52,910 nucleotides of DNA, from positions 1 through 52,910 of the forward strand of contig PLUF01000020.1 in NCBI GenBank assembly GCA_003164815.1, read 5' to 3'. Source of the stretch: Candidatus Gagatemarchaeum stordalenia (GTDB lineage Archaea > Thermoproteota > Nitrososphaeria > Nitrososphaerales > Gagatemarchaeaceae). The stretch's first letter is position 1. Each line of letters starts with the position of its first letter. Position numbers and translations under genes: made by a program. Below, piece after piece: positions 43,279 through 51,201 of this stretch. The notes under the pieces were generated by a model, which did no database searches, had not been told where the DNA came from, and saw nothing but the letters and a program-made list of their open reading frames with translations.

Positions 43279-43587
43279 ATGACTGACTCTTACATGTACG
43301 CCGCGCTTTTGCTTCACAAGGCCGGCAAACCAGTCAACGAAGATAATCTGACTGGCGTTGTCAAGGCAGCGGGAGTAGAGGTTGACACGGTTAAGGTAAA
43401 GGCTCTTGCATCAGCTCTGAGCGAGATCAACATCGACGACGCTCTGAAGAACGCCTCCGTCATGGCGGTTGCGGCCCCGGCCGCCGCGGCTCCTGCAGCT
43501 GGCGCCGCAAAGGCCGAGGAGAAGCCCAAGGAAGACGAGAAGAAGGAAGAGGAAGCTCTGGCGGGTCTGGCCTCCCTGTTCGGGTAA
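43279..43587 (+). CDS. rpl12: Ribosomal protein P1/L12
   Basis: Acidic stalk protein of 102 residues: an N-terminal dimerisation helix bundle ([20 protein letters not shown], ... [11 protein letters not shown]), the Ala/Pro hinge ([11 protein letters not shown]), a charged segment ([15 protein letters not shown]) and the C-terminal motif LAGLASLFG that contacts translation factors. It lies on the plus strand, tail-to-tail with rpl10, whereas in most archaea it follows rpl10 in one operon. The short CDS leaves no doubt about the product. The stretch to 43727 has no gene. Confidence 0.95.
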   Translation: MTDSYMYAALLLHKAGKPVNEDNLTGVVKAAGVEVDTVKVKALASALSEINIDDALKNASVMAVAAPAAAAPAAGAAKAEEKPKEDEKKEEEALAGLASLFG

Positions 43588-43726
43588 GCCGACTCATCCA
43601 AGCGTCCTCGTCTCCGCAAGCTAAGCATTTCCAGGGTCAGCGGAGCTCATGCTCCGCTCGCCGAGCACAGCGGAGAATACAGTGGCTTACTCAGGAAGTC
43701 TGATACTACCCAACGGTCTGGCGGCT

Positions 43727-44602
43727 CTACTGGTAGCCCTTCTCTTTGGCCTTGGCCATGAGGGCGCCTGCTTCTGCCTCGGCCTTCCCGAAGATCGCCG
43801 GCGCGCTCTCGGAGGTAATCTCGCCGACCTCCACCGCGAGCGCCATGGCTTCCCTGTACGCCTTTGCGATTATCTCCGGCGCCGTGTCCTTGGTAACGTA
43901 GCCGATGTATACCGCGAGTGCGCGGGACGAGGCGAACCCTGAGAGCAGGCTCTCTCTGTACTTCTCGAGGTCTATGGCGACCGTTTCGGCCGCGTAGATC
44001 AGGCCGTTCTCGTATGCTAGAGCGATTGAGAGGCCCGCACGGATGGGCTTGATCCCGAGCTTCGAGAGCAGGCTCGCGAGCTTGGGCGATATCTGGGTGC
44101 CCGCCTTTGCGGCCACCGAGTCCTTTACGATCCAGATGCTCCCGGACTCGATCCTGGTCGGGATGCCCGCCTCCCTGAACTCGCTGAGGACCGGACCGGC
44201 CGGCTGCCCGGTGTTCCCCGCAGGCACCACGATGTCGACTGGTGCGATGTCGCCCGCCCTCGCGGCGAGGCTGACACGGTTCTTCTCGAGGAGAAGGAAG
44301 AGCTTGAACGGGTCGAGGTTCGAGAAGAGAAGCGCGTTCTGACCGGTGAAGTGCTTGAGGAGCTCGTCGGCGTTCTTGATCCCCGCCTTCTTCAGCGCGA
44401 GTTTGGCAAGCTTGTTCTTGACTACGACAATCTCGGCGTTGCCGCGGAGGACCTTCCTCACGGCCATCAGCTGAGCGGATCGGACCTTGGAGAGCTGGGT
44501 TACTACGATGACGGGGTACTTGTTTGACAGTTTCGAGATCTTATCTACGGTAGAGATCTTCTTCTCGCTGTACTCACGCTGGGCCTGGACCTGCTGGCTC
44601 AT
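43727..44602 (-). CDS. rpl10: Ribosomal protein L10 (P0)
   Basis: Stalk base protein of 291 residues. It has the rRNA-binding N-terminal domain (LSNKYPVIVVTQLSKVRSAQ, MAVRKVLRGNAEIVVVKNKL), the insertion domain (PAGNTGQPAGPVLSEFREAG) and C-terminal helices that carry P1 dimers. The C-terminal end (GKAEAEAGALMAKAKEKGYQ) is basic and lacks the acidic SLFG tail. The start overlaps rpl1 by 4 bases. It is the last gene of the secE-spt5-rpl11-MOSC-rpl1-rpl10 series. Confidence 0.95.
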   Translation of the reverse strand: MSQQVQAQREYSEKKISTVDKISKLSNKYPVIVVTQLSKVRSAQLMAVRKVLRGNAEIVVVKNKLAKLALKKAGIKNADELLKHFTGQNALLFSNLDPFKLFLLLEKNRVSLAARAGDIAPVDIVVPAGNTGQPAGPVLSEFREAGIPTRIESGSIWIVKDSVAAKAGTQISPKLASLLSKLGIKPIRAGLSIALAYENGLIYAAETVAIDLEKYRESLLSGFASSRALAVYIGYVTKDTAPEIIAKAYREAMALAVEVGEITSESAPAIFGKAEAEAGALMAKAKEKGYQ

Positions 44603-45252
44603 GATTCGCTTACCTTGCTCTTCACGGGCTTGCCCATTGTCGTCTTGACTATCACTGCCCTGATGTTCCTGTCGCCGCTCGGCAGCTTCTTCTGGACAGC
44701 CGCCACCATCGCGAGGATGTTGTCAGCGAGATCGGCGTCGGAGAGCTTCCTGTCTCCCACCTTCGCCGCAACGGCGAGCGTGGCCCTGCTCCGGACCCTG
44801 ACCGCGGTCCTGGTGCGGGTTATCATCGCCTCGATGGGCGCGTTCGGGGGGACCGGAGTGGGGATCTTGCCCTTAGGCCCCAGGGAAGTACCGAGGATCT
44901 TGCCGATCCTCGGCATGAGCGCGGTGTCTGCCAGGAAAAAGTCATACTGCCTCGCCAGCTTCTTCGCCTCCTTCTTGTTGCCGGCGAAGTTCTCGAGCTG
45001 CGACGGTTCGAGGGTCCCCTCGACGCCTGCGTTCTTGGCCCTCAGCAGGAGGTCTCCTGAGCCGATGAAGCAGATGGTGGACTTGTGCGATCCGGGATGC
45101 GGCAGGTAGACCGTCTCGTTGATGTTGAGGTCGGTCTTCTTCGGGTCAACGTCCTTGAACGTGATGACGGATTCTACGGTCTCGGGGAACTTCCTCTCCT
45201 TCGACTCCTTCCCCTTCTTTACAAGTTCTGCAAGCTGTACGTTCGTAAGCAA
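44599..45252 (-). CDS. rpl1: Ribosomal protein L1
   Basis: A 217-residue L1 with the two-domain pattern: the N-terminus up to about 65 (LTNVQLAELVKKGKESKERK), then the insertion domain (TICFIGSGDLLLRAKNAGVE, FLADTALMPRIGKILGTSLG with the conserved lone G...GPKGK) and the return to domain I (NIRAVIVKTTMGKPVKSKV). It binds 23S rRNA at the mobile stalk, and in archaea and bacteria it often represses its own operon mRNA. It overlaps rpl10 by 4 bases; 70 bases separate it from the MOSC gene upstream. Confidence 0.96.
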   Translation of the reverse strand: MLTNVQLAELVKKGKESKERKFPETVESVITFKDVDPKKTDLNINETVYLPHPGSHKSTICFIGSGDLLLRAKNAGVEGTLEPSQLENFAGNKKEAKKLARQYDFFLADTALMPRIGKILGTSLGPKGKIPTPVPPNAPIEAMITRTRTAVRVRSRATLAVAAKVGDRKLSDADLADNILAMVAAVQKKLPSGDRNIRAVIVKTTMGKPVKSKVSES

Positions 45253-45322
45253 TTCTAATCCCGAAAGCCAGACCGAGCCTCAGGACTGTCATTAAAAGAG
45301 TTTCGCTAGATTTCGGGCGCCT

Positions 45323-46066
45323 CTAAGCGAGTGCGACGGGGTCGCCGACACGCAGGACGCCCTCCGTCACGGCCGTGCACATGACCCCCAGGTTGCTCCC
45401 GTGGACACTCTGGATCGTCTGGAGTACCCGGGCGTCCTCCGCTAGGCCGGGCTGCCTCATCGTGGTGACCTTGCAGTGGACGTTAGGCTTCCCGACTAGC
45501 AGGCGGAGCGACCCAAGTTCGAGTTCCATACCGACCCACCCATCCTCGACGAAACCCTCCAGGCCGGGCTGCGTGGCCACGACTATGTTCGGGCGGAACC
45601 TCCTGACATCGAAGTCTCCGCCAGGATAGGCCCTGCGCATGGCCTCGAGGGAGGCCGCGGTCAGGAGGTGGAGCGTCCTTCCCGAGCGGACCCAGGACTC
45701 CACGATCCTCGGATAACGCACGAGTTCGACCTCCGCGCCCAGTGACGCGCCGACCAGCCGGCTCGCCTCCGGGTCCTTTGTGGTGCAGATCTCTTCATCG
45801 CGGGTCCGGATAATGACCTCGTGCTCGCCGCCGGGCTCACCGGTGAGTGTCGCCCCGAGCTCGAACATGGTGGGGTGACCGAGGGTCTCTCCCCAGGAGA
45901 AGGGGTGGGACTTCGGGTCGAGGACCCTGTTGGACTTCACGTCCCTGAGGACGTATAGGTGGTCTCCCGATATCCCTGTCGAGAGGACTCTGCTCTCGAG
46001 GAGCCTTTCCCCCTGCAGCCCGTTGACGGGGTAGCGCCAAATCTCGGCTACCCTTCCGAGGTTCAT
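45323..46066 (-). CDS. MOSC-domain protein
   Basis: The N-terminal MOSC_N-like part (GRVAEIWRYPVNGLQGERLL) and the C-terminal MOSC domain (RFRPNIVVATQPGLEGFVED, then KPNVHCKVTTMRQPG with the conserved Cys) resemble YcbX/YiiM. These proteins use a molybdenum cofactor to reduce N-hydroxylated compounds or carry sulfur. Its place is odd: it sits between rpl11 and rpl1 on the same strand, in a cluster otherwise made of ribosomal and transcription genes, so it is probably co-transcribed. The spacings to rpl11 (27 bases) and rpl1 (70 bases) allow an operon. Confidence 0.85.
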   Translation of the reverse strand: MNLGRVAEIWRYPVNGLQGERLLESRVLSTGISGDHLYVLRDVKSNRVLDPKSHPFSWGETLGHPTMFELGATLTGEPGGEHEVIIRTRDEEICTTKDPEASRLVGASLGAEVELVRYPRIVESWVRSGRTLHLLTAASLEAMRRAYPGGDFDVRRFRPNIVVATQPGLEGFVEDGWVGMELELGSLRLLVGKPNVHCKVTTMRQPGLAEDARVLQTIQSVHGSNLGVMCTAVTEGVLRVGDPVALA

Positions 46067-46093
46067 CGCGCTTCTATGTGACGGAGCCGGGAT

Positions 46094-46594
46094 TTACTTC
46101 TTTGCCTCGAAGGCAGCAATGGCCTTGTCCCACTTGCCCTCTTCGATCTGCTCGGTGAACTGCCTCGGGTCGGTGTCCTCGACCTTGAGGCCCATGCTGA
46201 CGCAGCTGCCGACGACCTCCTTCACCGAGGACTTTATCGACTTTGCGTAGGAGTCGTTGATCTTGATCTTCGCTATGCCGAGGACCTTGTCGAAGGTCAC
46301 GCTCCCGACAAAGTCGACGTTCGGCTTGCCCGAGCCCTTGGGTATGGCCGCCTCCTTCACGAGGAGCGCCGAGGTGGTGGGCGTACCGACCGAGACCGTG
46401 AACTTCTTGGTCTCCTGGTCGACCTCCACCTTCACCGGGACCTTCATCCCCTTGAAATCGGCCGTCACGGCGTTAATCTCGTTGACGACCTGCAGGACGT
46501 TTATTCCGAGCGGCCCGATGGCCGGACCGAGCGGGGCTCCTGCTGAAGCTTCCCCTCCCGTTACGAGTACAGAGATGATTTTCTTCTCTCCCAT
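46094..46594 (-). CDS. rpl11: Ribosomal protein L11
   Basis: The L11 signature is complete: GEASAGAPLGPAIGPLGINV, then VKVEVDQETKKFTV, ALLVKEAAIPKGSGKPN and the C-terminal rRNA-binding domain (VLGIAKIKINDSYAKSIKSS, VKEVVGSCVSMGLKVEDTDP). The start is ATG 46594 (MGEKKIISV); GTG 46603 is upstream. It helps form the GTPase-associated centre. Upstream, the AACCTTTAGATA element (minus strand, about 46630) may be a promoter between spt5 and rpl11. Confidence 0.96.
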   Translation of the reverse strand: MGEKKIISVLVTGGEASAGAPLGPAIGPLGINVLQVVNEINAVTADFKGMKVPVKVEVDQETKKFTVSVGTPTTSALLVKEAAIPKGSGKPNVDFVGSVTFDKVLGIAKIKINDSYAKSIKSSVKEVVGSCVSMGLKVEDTDPRQFTEQIEEGKWDKAIAAFEAKK

Positions 46595-46680
46595 AACCAG
46601 CACTTCTTCGATTGACGGCTCCCGGCAGCGTATCTAAAGGTTTTCTGGGTGGGCCGATATGCGCTCGCCGACGGCCGGGA

Positions 46681-47163
46681 TCATTCCTTCTTGGCGGCTT
46701 CCGGCTTCGCCTTCTCTACTATCTTGAGATAGGCGGCGTCCACGGTGACGGGCAGCTGGTACGGGGTGTCGAGCAGCACGACGGTGACCTCCTGCTTCGC
46801 CGTCTCTATGCGGACTATCTTGGCGCGCATCGTCTTGAAGGGACCGGCCACTATCTCGACGATGTCGCTGTCGGAGAGCTCCGCGACCATGGACTTTGTG
46901 ACCAGGAACTTCTCGATGTCCTGGAACTGCATCATCCCGGGAATCTTGGACCTGACGTGCTTGAACCCCTGGATGCTCTCGTCGACGACCTGGGAGTTGG
47001 GGGCCTCGAATAGGACGTAGCCCTTCCAGGTGTCGAGGGCGAGGATGGAGTAAATCGACTTGTGCTTCTGCTGAGCCTTGTTGGCGACGAAGGTCGCGAC
47101 CGTCCTCTCCTGACCTCCGGTGGTCTTGACCGGGTAGATCGAGCTCTGCTTTGGTTCTGACAT
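46681..47163 (-). CDS. spt5: Transcription elongation factor Spt5 (NusG family)
   Basis: 160 residues: the NGN domain (IYPVKTTGGQERTVATFVAN, YVLFEAPNSQVVDESIQGFK) that binds the RNA polymerase clamp, then a KOW domain (IVEIVAGPFKTMRAKIVRIE) that can link to the ribosome or termination factors. The Lys/Glu-rich tail (KAKPEAAKKE) follows. The start is Met 47163; the frame above it is a shadow over secE. Spt5 makes RNA polymerase processive in archaea. It follows secE by 14 bases. Confidence 0.95.
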   Translation of the reverse strand: MSEPKQSSIYPVKTTGGQERTVATFVANKAQQKHKSIYSILALDTWKGYVLFEAPNSQVVDESIQGFKHVRSKIPGMMQFQDIEKFLVTKSMVAELSDSDIVEIVAGPFKTMRAKIVRIETAKQEVTVVLLDTPYQLPVTVDAAYLKIVEKAKPEAAKKE

Positions 47164-47177
47164 GTTCCCAGTCTCGC

Positions 47178-47327
47178 CTATCCGAAGATGGTCGGGAGGA
47201 CAGTGGAGATGAACTTGATCAGGAACCCCATCGTCCCGACGACGGCGACGCCCAGGAGGACGAGCTTGAGGTAGAGCATGAACTGGTCCTTGTCGCTCTT
47301 CTTGGACAGTCTTATCACTGAGGCCAT
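47178..47327 (-). CDS. secE: Preprotein translocase SecE/Sec61-gamma
   Basis: 49 residues. After a short basic amphipathic part (SVIRLSKKSDKDQFMLY) there is one membrane helix (LKLVLLGVAVVGTMGFLIKF) and a short outer end (ISTVLPTIFG), exactly the shape of archaeal SecE. It starts at ATG 47327 and stops at TAG 47178-47180, 14 bases before spt5. SecE clamps the halves of SecY in the translocon. It fits the well-known secE-nusG-rpl11-rpl1-rpl10 order. The TATA box lies at 47392-47400. Confidence 0.9.
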   Translation of the reverse strand: MASVIRLSKKSDKDQFMLYLKLVLLGVAVVGTMGFLIKFISTVLPTIFG

Positions 47328-47391
47328 TGAGTTTAGGAAATCGCGAACGGTCAAATCTGAAAGCTAACCTTGGCACCATTCCCCGAGACCT

Positions 47392-47400
47392 CTTTATAAA
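47392..47400 (-). promoter_or_regulatory. TATA box of the secE-spt5-ribosomal operon
   Basis: TTTATAAAG on the minus strand lies about 65-73 bases before the secE ATG, giving a leader of about 40 nt. The sequence is almost symmetrical and could also serve the divergent dtdA gene. Confidence 0.5.
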
Positions 47401-47524
47401 ACTACTCAAGAGCGCCAGCGGAACCCCTCGTGTCCCAGGGCAGGTTGGCGGCCTCTAGGCGGCTCCCTTCCTTCGGGTCAAACGTTTTTCTGCCTCTCCA
47501 AGGCGGGTGGCCTCAGAGCCCCAG

Positions 47525-48352
47525 ATGGCCTCCGAAGGCAAACCCGCAACGGTACTGATAACCTCGACCAAAGATGAGGCCTCCGCGACCATCGCCAGGG
47601 GACTGCTGAAGAACCATGGGTTCGAGTCGACCGAGATCGCGCTGAAGGGGAAGCCGGTCTTCCAGAAGGGCTCGCTGCTGCTGGTGACCATCGACACCGA
47701 GATAATCAGCCCGCCCGACCTCGACACCTATTTCAACCCCCAGGCCTACATCTTCCTCTCCAGGCACCGGGCGGAGTCCGGCATCCCCTCGCTCACGGTC
47801 CACACCACCGGCAACTTCACGGACAAGCCGGCGCTGGGAGGCAATCCGAAGGAGGTCGGGGGGGTGAACCCCGACCTGCTGAAGAACTACCTGCTCGCGC
47901 TGGACAGGAGGAAGGGACAGCTCGAGGGGTACGAGATCACCATCGAGGCGACCCACCACGGTCCGACCTCCCTCAAGAGGCCGGTCCTGTTCGTGGAGCT
48001 GGGCTCGTCCGAGAAGAACTGGGGAGACGAGCGAGCCGGGGAGGTCGTCGGCGACGCCCTGATCGAGGCCCTCACCCTGGGAAGGTCGTGGGACAAGGTG
48101 GCCATGGCCTTCGGGGGGACGCACTATCCGGCGAAGTTCAACAGGCTGATCCTCGAGAGCGACATCGCCCTCACCACTGTGGTGGCGAAGCATTCGCTCG
48201 AAGGCGTGGACAGCGAGATGTTCGGGCAGATAATCCAGAAGACCTCGAAGTTCCCCCGTCTCGTCGCGCTCGACTGGAAGGGGATGGGTCCGCACAAGGA
48301 GAAGATCCTCGGGTTCGCGGGGCAGTTCGCGCTCGAGGTCATGAGGCTGTGA
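47525..48352 (+). CDS. dtdA: D-aminoacyl-tRNA deacylase (DtdA/DTD2, GEK1 type)
   Basis: The archaeal/plant-type deacylase recycles D-aminoacyl-tRNAs. The core motifs are SRHRAESGIPSLTVHTTGN, TIEATHHGPTS and ALGRSWDKVAMAFGGTHY-like (given here as LGRSWDKVAMAFGGTHY). It is 275 residues from the ATG at 47525; GTG 47507 is an alternative start. It is a zinc-dependent enzyme unrelated to bacterial DTD. It lies between the secE operon and ftsY and is on the opposite strand from both. Confidence 0.92.
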   Translation: MASEGKPATVLITSTKDEASATIARGLLKNHGFESTEIALKGKPVFQKGSLLLVTIDTEIISPPDLDTYFNPQAYIFLSRHRAESGIPSLTVHTTGNFTDKPALGGNPKEVGGVNPDLLKNYLLALDRRKGQLEGYEITIEATHHGPTSLKRPVLFVELGSSEKNWGDERAGEVVGDALIEALTLGRSWDKVAMAFGGTHYPAKFNRLILESDIALTTVVAKHSLEGVDSEMFGQIIQKTSKFPRLVALDWKGMGPHKEKILGFAGQFALEVMRL

Positions 48353-48379
48353 CGGGCCACCAGACGGGCCCCTCCGCGC

Positions 48380-49285
48380 TCACGCGATGAGGGAGTCTAC
48401 GAACGCGACGGAATCGAACTTCTTGAGGTCCTTGTATTCCTGACCGACTCCGAGGAACAGGATGGGCCGGTTGGTCGTGAAGGAGATCGAGAGCGCCGCC
48501 CCCCCTTTTGTGTCGGCGTCGGTCTTGGTCAGGATCGCGCCGTCGAACCCGGTGTACTTATTGAAGAGTTGCGCCTGTGAGATCGCGTCGTTGCCCGCCA
48601 GCGAGTCGCCTATGAATATCTTGAAGTCGGGATTGACGACCCTGACTATCTTCCCCATCTCCTCCATCAGGTTCTGGTTGGTCTGCATCCTCCCGGCCGT
48701 GTCCACGAGCAGGACGTCGACGTGGTGGGACTTTGCGTAGAGCGCGCCGTCCCTCGCCACGGCGGCCGGGTCAGCGCCGTACCTCTGCGCGATCACCTTG
48801 ACGGATATCCGGTCGGCGTGCTCGGAGAGCTGCTCGATCGCCCCGGCCCTGTGCGTGTCTCCAGCGGCGACCACGACCGAGTAGCCCGCCTGCCTGAGCA
48901 GGTATGCGACCTTGGCCACCGTGGTCGTCTTTCCGGTCCCGTTGATGCCCAGGAAGAGTATCGTGAACGGCTCCCCCTTCTGCTTCTTCGCGTCGATGAG
49001 CTTGAAGACGTCGACGGTCCCGGCTTTGGTGAAGATACCAGTCATGATGGACCGCAGCTTCTCGCGCACCAGCGACCCCGTCTCCTTCGAGCGCTCGACG
49101 CTGAGTCCGGTCATCTCGGCCTTCAGGGAGTCTGTGATGCTCTCGACGACCTCCTGGGCGATGTCGCTCTCGAGAAGGGTGAGCTGGAAGTTCTGGAGGA
49201 CTTCGTCGAGGTCCTTCTCCGAGAGCTTCTTCTCGGAGATTACCTTCGTGAGGGAAGAGAAAGCCTCTCTGAGCTTTTCGAACAA
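48380..49285 (-). CDS. ftsY: Signal recognition particle receptor FtsY
   Basis: The protein is an SRP-type GTPase of 301 residues with a short N domain (KLREAFSSLTKVISEKKLSE) and no long acidic A domain. GTPase motifs: GINGTGKTTTVAKVAY (G1, near 116), DTHRAGAIEQL, VLLVDTAGRMQTNQNLMEEM (G3), TKTDADTKGGAALS (G4/G5 area), and ILFLGVGQEYKDLKKFD at the end. It docks ribosome-bound SRP at the membrane. It is the final gene of the rnp4-...-pfdA-ftsY series, six bases after pfdA. Confidence 0.96.
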   Translation of the reverse strand: MFEKLREAFSSLTKVISEKKLSEKDLDEVLQNFQLTLLESDIAQEVVESITDSLKAEMTGLSVERSKETGSLVREKLRSIMTGIFTKAGTVDVFKLIDAKKQKGEPFTILFLGINGTGKTTTVAKVAYLLRQAGYSVVVAAGDTHRAGAIEQLSEHADRISVKVIAQRYGADPAAVARDGALYAKSHHVDVLLVDTAGRMQTNQNLMEEMGKIVRVVNPDFKIFIGDSLAGNDAISQAQLFNKYTGFDGAILTKTDADTKGGAALSISFTTNRPILFLGVGQEYKDLKKFDSVAFVDSLIA

Positions 49286-49291
49286 AGTGCG

Positions 49292-49711
49292 TTACTGACC
49301 CTGTCTGCTCAAGAGCGATTGGAGCGCCCTCTGGTCAGATTCCAGCCTCTGGGCGATCTGGTTCCGCTGCGAGGCTATCGCCGTGATGTTCTCTTCGAGG
49401 TCGCCGGCCCGTGCATCCATGAACTTGGTCGCGACGTCCTTCGTCCTCTCCACGACCACGTTCGCGCCGATATTGAGCAGGACCTTGTCGGTCTTCGGAG
49501 GGCTCGCGCGGAGGAGTATGCCGCCTCCCACAGGCACCAGCACCTCTTCGGAGGTCGACGCGCTGAGGCCCTTTATCGTGTCAAGGGACGACCGGGTCTC
49601 AATCAGTACCCTCTCCAGAAGGCTCTGACGGGATGACAAATCGTTGTAGGTGCTCTCGAGCATCCTGACCTCCGCTATCAGGTTGTTGACCCTCTCCTCA
49701 TCTTTGCTCAA
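49292..49711 (-). CDS. pfdA: Prefoldin alpha subunit
   Basis: 139 residues: two long coiled-coil helices (residues about 5-50 and 95-138) joined by two beta-hairpins with the alpha-prefoldin motif VLVPVGGGILLRA and a later VLLNIGANVVVERT. The alpha2-beta4 prefoldin hexamer hands unfolded proteins to the thermosome. It lies between eif6 and ftsY; in many archaea a small LX/L18a gene stands between eif6 and pfdA, but the 83-base gap here cannot hold it. Confidence 0.92.
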   Translation of the reverse strand: MSKDEERVNNLIAEVRMLESTYNDLSSRQSLLERVLIETRSSLDTIKGLSASTSEEVLVPVGGGILLRASPPKTDKVLLNIGANVVVERTKDVATKFMDARAGDLEENITAIASQRNQIAQRLESDQRALQSLLSRQGQ

Positions 49712-49794
49712 TGTGATCTCTTCCTCCGGCCCGTTCTGACCCTTTTTAACGTTCCGAGCCGGAAATCCGATGGAAGGTCGTCGCGAGAAGGTGC

Positions 49795-50460
49795 TCAGAC
49801 GCCCAGTGCCTTGGTCAGGAACATGAGCTCTGGACCCGTCGTGAGCTTCCCGACGACCGCGTTCGAGGAGTTGGCGATCAGCCCGGACGTCAGGAATGGG
49901 ATGCCCCCGTTGATGGATGCGGGATATGCGTCGACCTTGAACAGGTTTCCCACCTCCGCGACCTCCTGTTCGGTCAGCTTGGGATAGACGGCGGCCCCGC
50001 TGTTGGTGGCGACGATCAGCGCCCCGACCTGCACGTAGTGCTCAATGGTGAGCTTCTGGACCTCCACGTCCAGCACGTCCTTGATCTGGGACACCGCTGC
50101 GGCGTCAAGGATCGGTGAGACGACGGCCCCGTTGTCGTTCGCAGCGACGAGGTTGCCCACTGCCGTGAACTTGGAGTTGAACTTCTCGACCCTCAGCCCC
50201 GTCTGGGACGCAATCTCCTTCACCTCGTAGTCCTCGACCATGCGGGAGACGACCATCCCCTTGTTGTTCATGGCGATGAGAGGCCCGAGCAGTCTGGTCC
50301 CTTCGACCGAGACGAAGACGGGCGAGACCTTGAGGTTGTCGGCGAGCATGCTCGACTTCGTGGAGGCTATACCCTTCGGAGCGAGGAGGAACTTGTCGTT
50401 GGCCCTCATGAAGATGCCGATGTTAGGGCTCCTGTAGACCTCTACTATGTAGAGACCCAT
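49795..50460 (-). CDS. eif6: Translation initiation factor 6 (aIF6)
   Basis: 221 residues in five pentein repeats, e.g. SPNIGIFMRANDKFLLAPKG, VAANDNGAVVSPIL, IVATNSGAAVYPKLTEQEVA and LIANSSNAVVGKLTTGPELM. It binds the 50S subunit and prevents early joining of subunits. Its ATG directly follows the stop codon of rpl31e without a gap. Confidence 0.95.
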   Translation of the reverse strand: MGLYIVEVYRSPNIGIFMRANDKFLLAPKGIASTKSSMLADNLKVSPVFVSVEGTRLLGPLIAMNNKGMVVSRMVEDYEVKEIASQTGLRVEKFNSKFTAVGNLVAANDNGAVVSPILDAAAVSQIKDVLDVEVQKLTIEHYVQVGALIVATNSGAAVYPKLTEQEVAEVGNLFKVDAYPASINGGIPFLTSGLIANSSNAVVGKLTTGPELMFLTKALGV

Positions 50461-50742
50461 CTAGGAAGACACTGGCTCGGGCGCCAGGCGAACGAAGACG
50501 ACTCCGTCCTCGTCCCTCTCCATCTCGAGCCTGATCCTCCTGGGAGGATTCGTGATTCCGCGGGACCAGAGCAGCTCGTTGACACCTTTCTCGATCTTGA
50601 CTTCTGTCGCCTTCATGTGTCTGATCGTGAACTCACGGATGATCCTTATCGCGACCTTTGCCCTCCTGTACTTGGGCGCCTCGAAGGCCCTGCGGAGCGG
50701 TACCATGTAGACGCGCGTGAGCGGTTCTAGGTTTGTAGACAT
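50461..50742 (-). CDS. rpl31e: Ribosomal protein L31e
   Basis: 93 residues, with the L31e core RVYMVPLRRAFEAPKYRRAK, AIRIIREFTIRHMKATEVKI and NELLWSRGITNPPRRIRLEM. It lines the 50S tunnel exit. The neighbours rpl39e (six bases upstream) and eif6 (immediately downstream) make this the usual archaeal L39e-L31e-eIF6 cluster. Confidence 0.95.
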   Translation of the reverse strand: MSTNLEPLTRVYMVPLRRAFEAPKYRRAKVAIRIIREFTIRHMKATEVKIEKGVNELLWSRGITNPPRRIRLEMERDEDGVVFVRLAPEPVSS

Positions 50743-50748
50743 CTTCTA

Positions 50749-50907
50749 TCACTTCATCCGGAGCTTTTGCCTGCGCCAGTCCCTCTGCTTCGGGTTGAAC
50801 CTGACGTTCCTGTTGGTCTTGATCACGACCCACGTCGGCACAGGCGCTGCCTGCTTCCTTGCCTTCATGAGGCGGTTCTTCTTCGACTTGTCTTTTACGC
50901 TGCCCAT
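50749..50907 (-). CDS. rpl39e: Ribosomal protein L39e
   Basis: 52 highly basic residues with the L39e pattern KKNRLMKARKQAAPVPTWVV and NRNVRFNPKQRDWRRQKLR. Start ATG 50907, stop TGA 50749-50751. Another frame on this strand covers the same bases, which easily hides this gene. L39e lies in the peptide exit tunnel. Confidence 0.93.
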   Translation of the reverse strand: MGSVKDKSKKNRLMKARKQAAPVPTWVVIKTNRNVRFNPKQRDWRRQKLRMK

Positions 50908-50910
50908 AAC

Positions 50911-51201
50911 TCAAATCCTCCTGATTGTGAACTCCCGCTTCTTCCCCTGGATCGAACCGAGCAGCTCCTTCAGCTGGTCGTCGTTTATCACCTGCTTCAG
51001 CTTCCCCGCGGTGGCCATCTGGATTATGTATTCCTCGATCGTCTGGGCAATCTGGGGCTTGACCATCTTGATGTTGGCGAGGCGCTGCCGGGCCTCGGAG
51101 GTCAGGGCCATCCGCATTACATTCTCACGGAGTGCCTTCTTCTCCTTGTCATCCTGTTGATCTTTCCTCGGCTGGCTATCCCTCTGTTCGGACAATTCCA
51201 T
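50911..51201 (-). CDS. PDCD5-family DNA-binding protein
   Basis: 96 residues, the length and pattern of archaeal PDCD5/TFAR19 homologs: a helical core (SEARQRLANIKMVKPQIAQT, IEEYIIQMATAGKLKQVIND) and the C-terminal LKELLGSIQGKKREFTIRRI. They bind DNA or chaperonin, but the role in archaea is unclear. The ATG at 51201 overlaps the stop of rps19e (TGATG). Three bases separate it from rpl39e. Confidence 0.92.
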   Translation of the reverse strand: MELSEQRDSQPRKDQQDDKEKKALRENVMRMALTSEARQRLANIKMVKPQIAQTIEEYIIQMATAGKLKQVINDDQLKELLGSIQGKKREFTIRRI

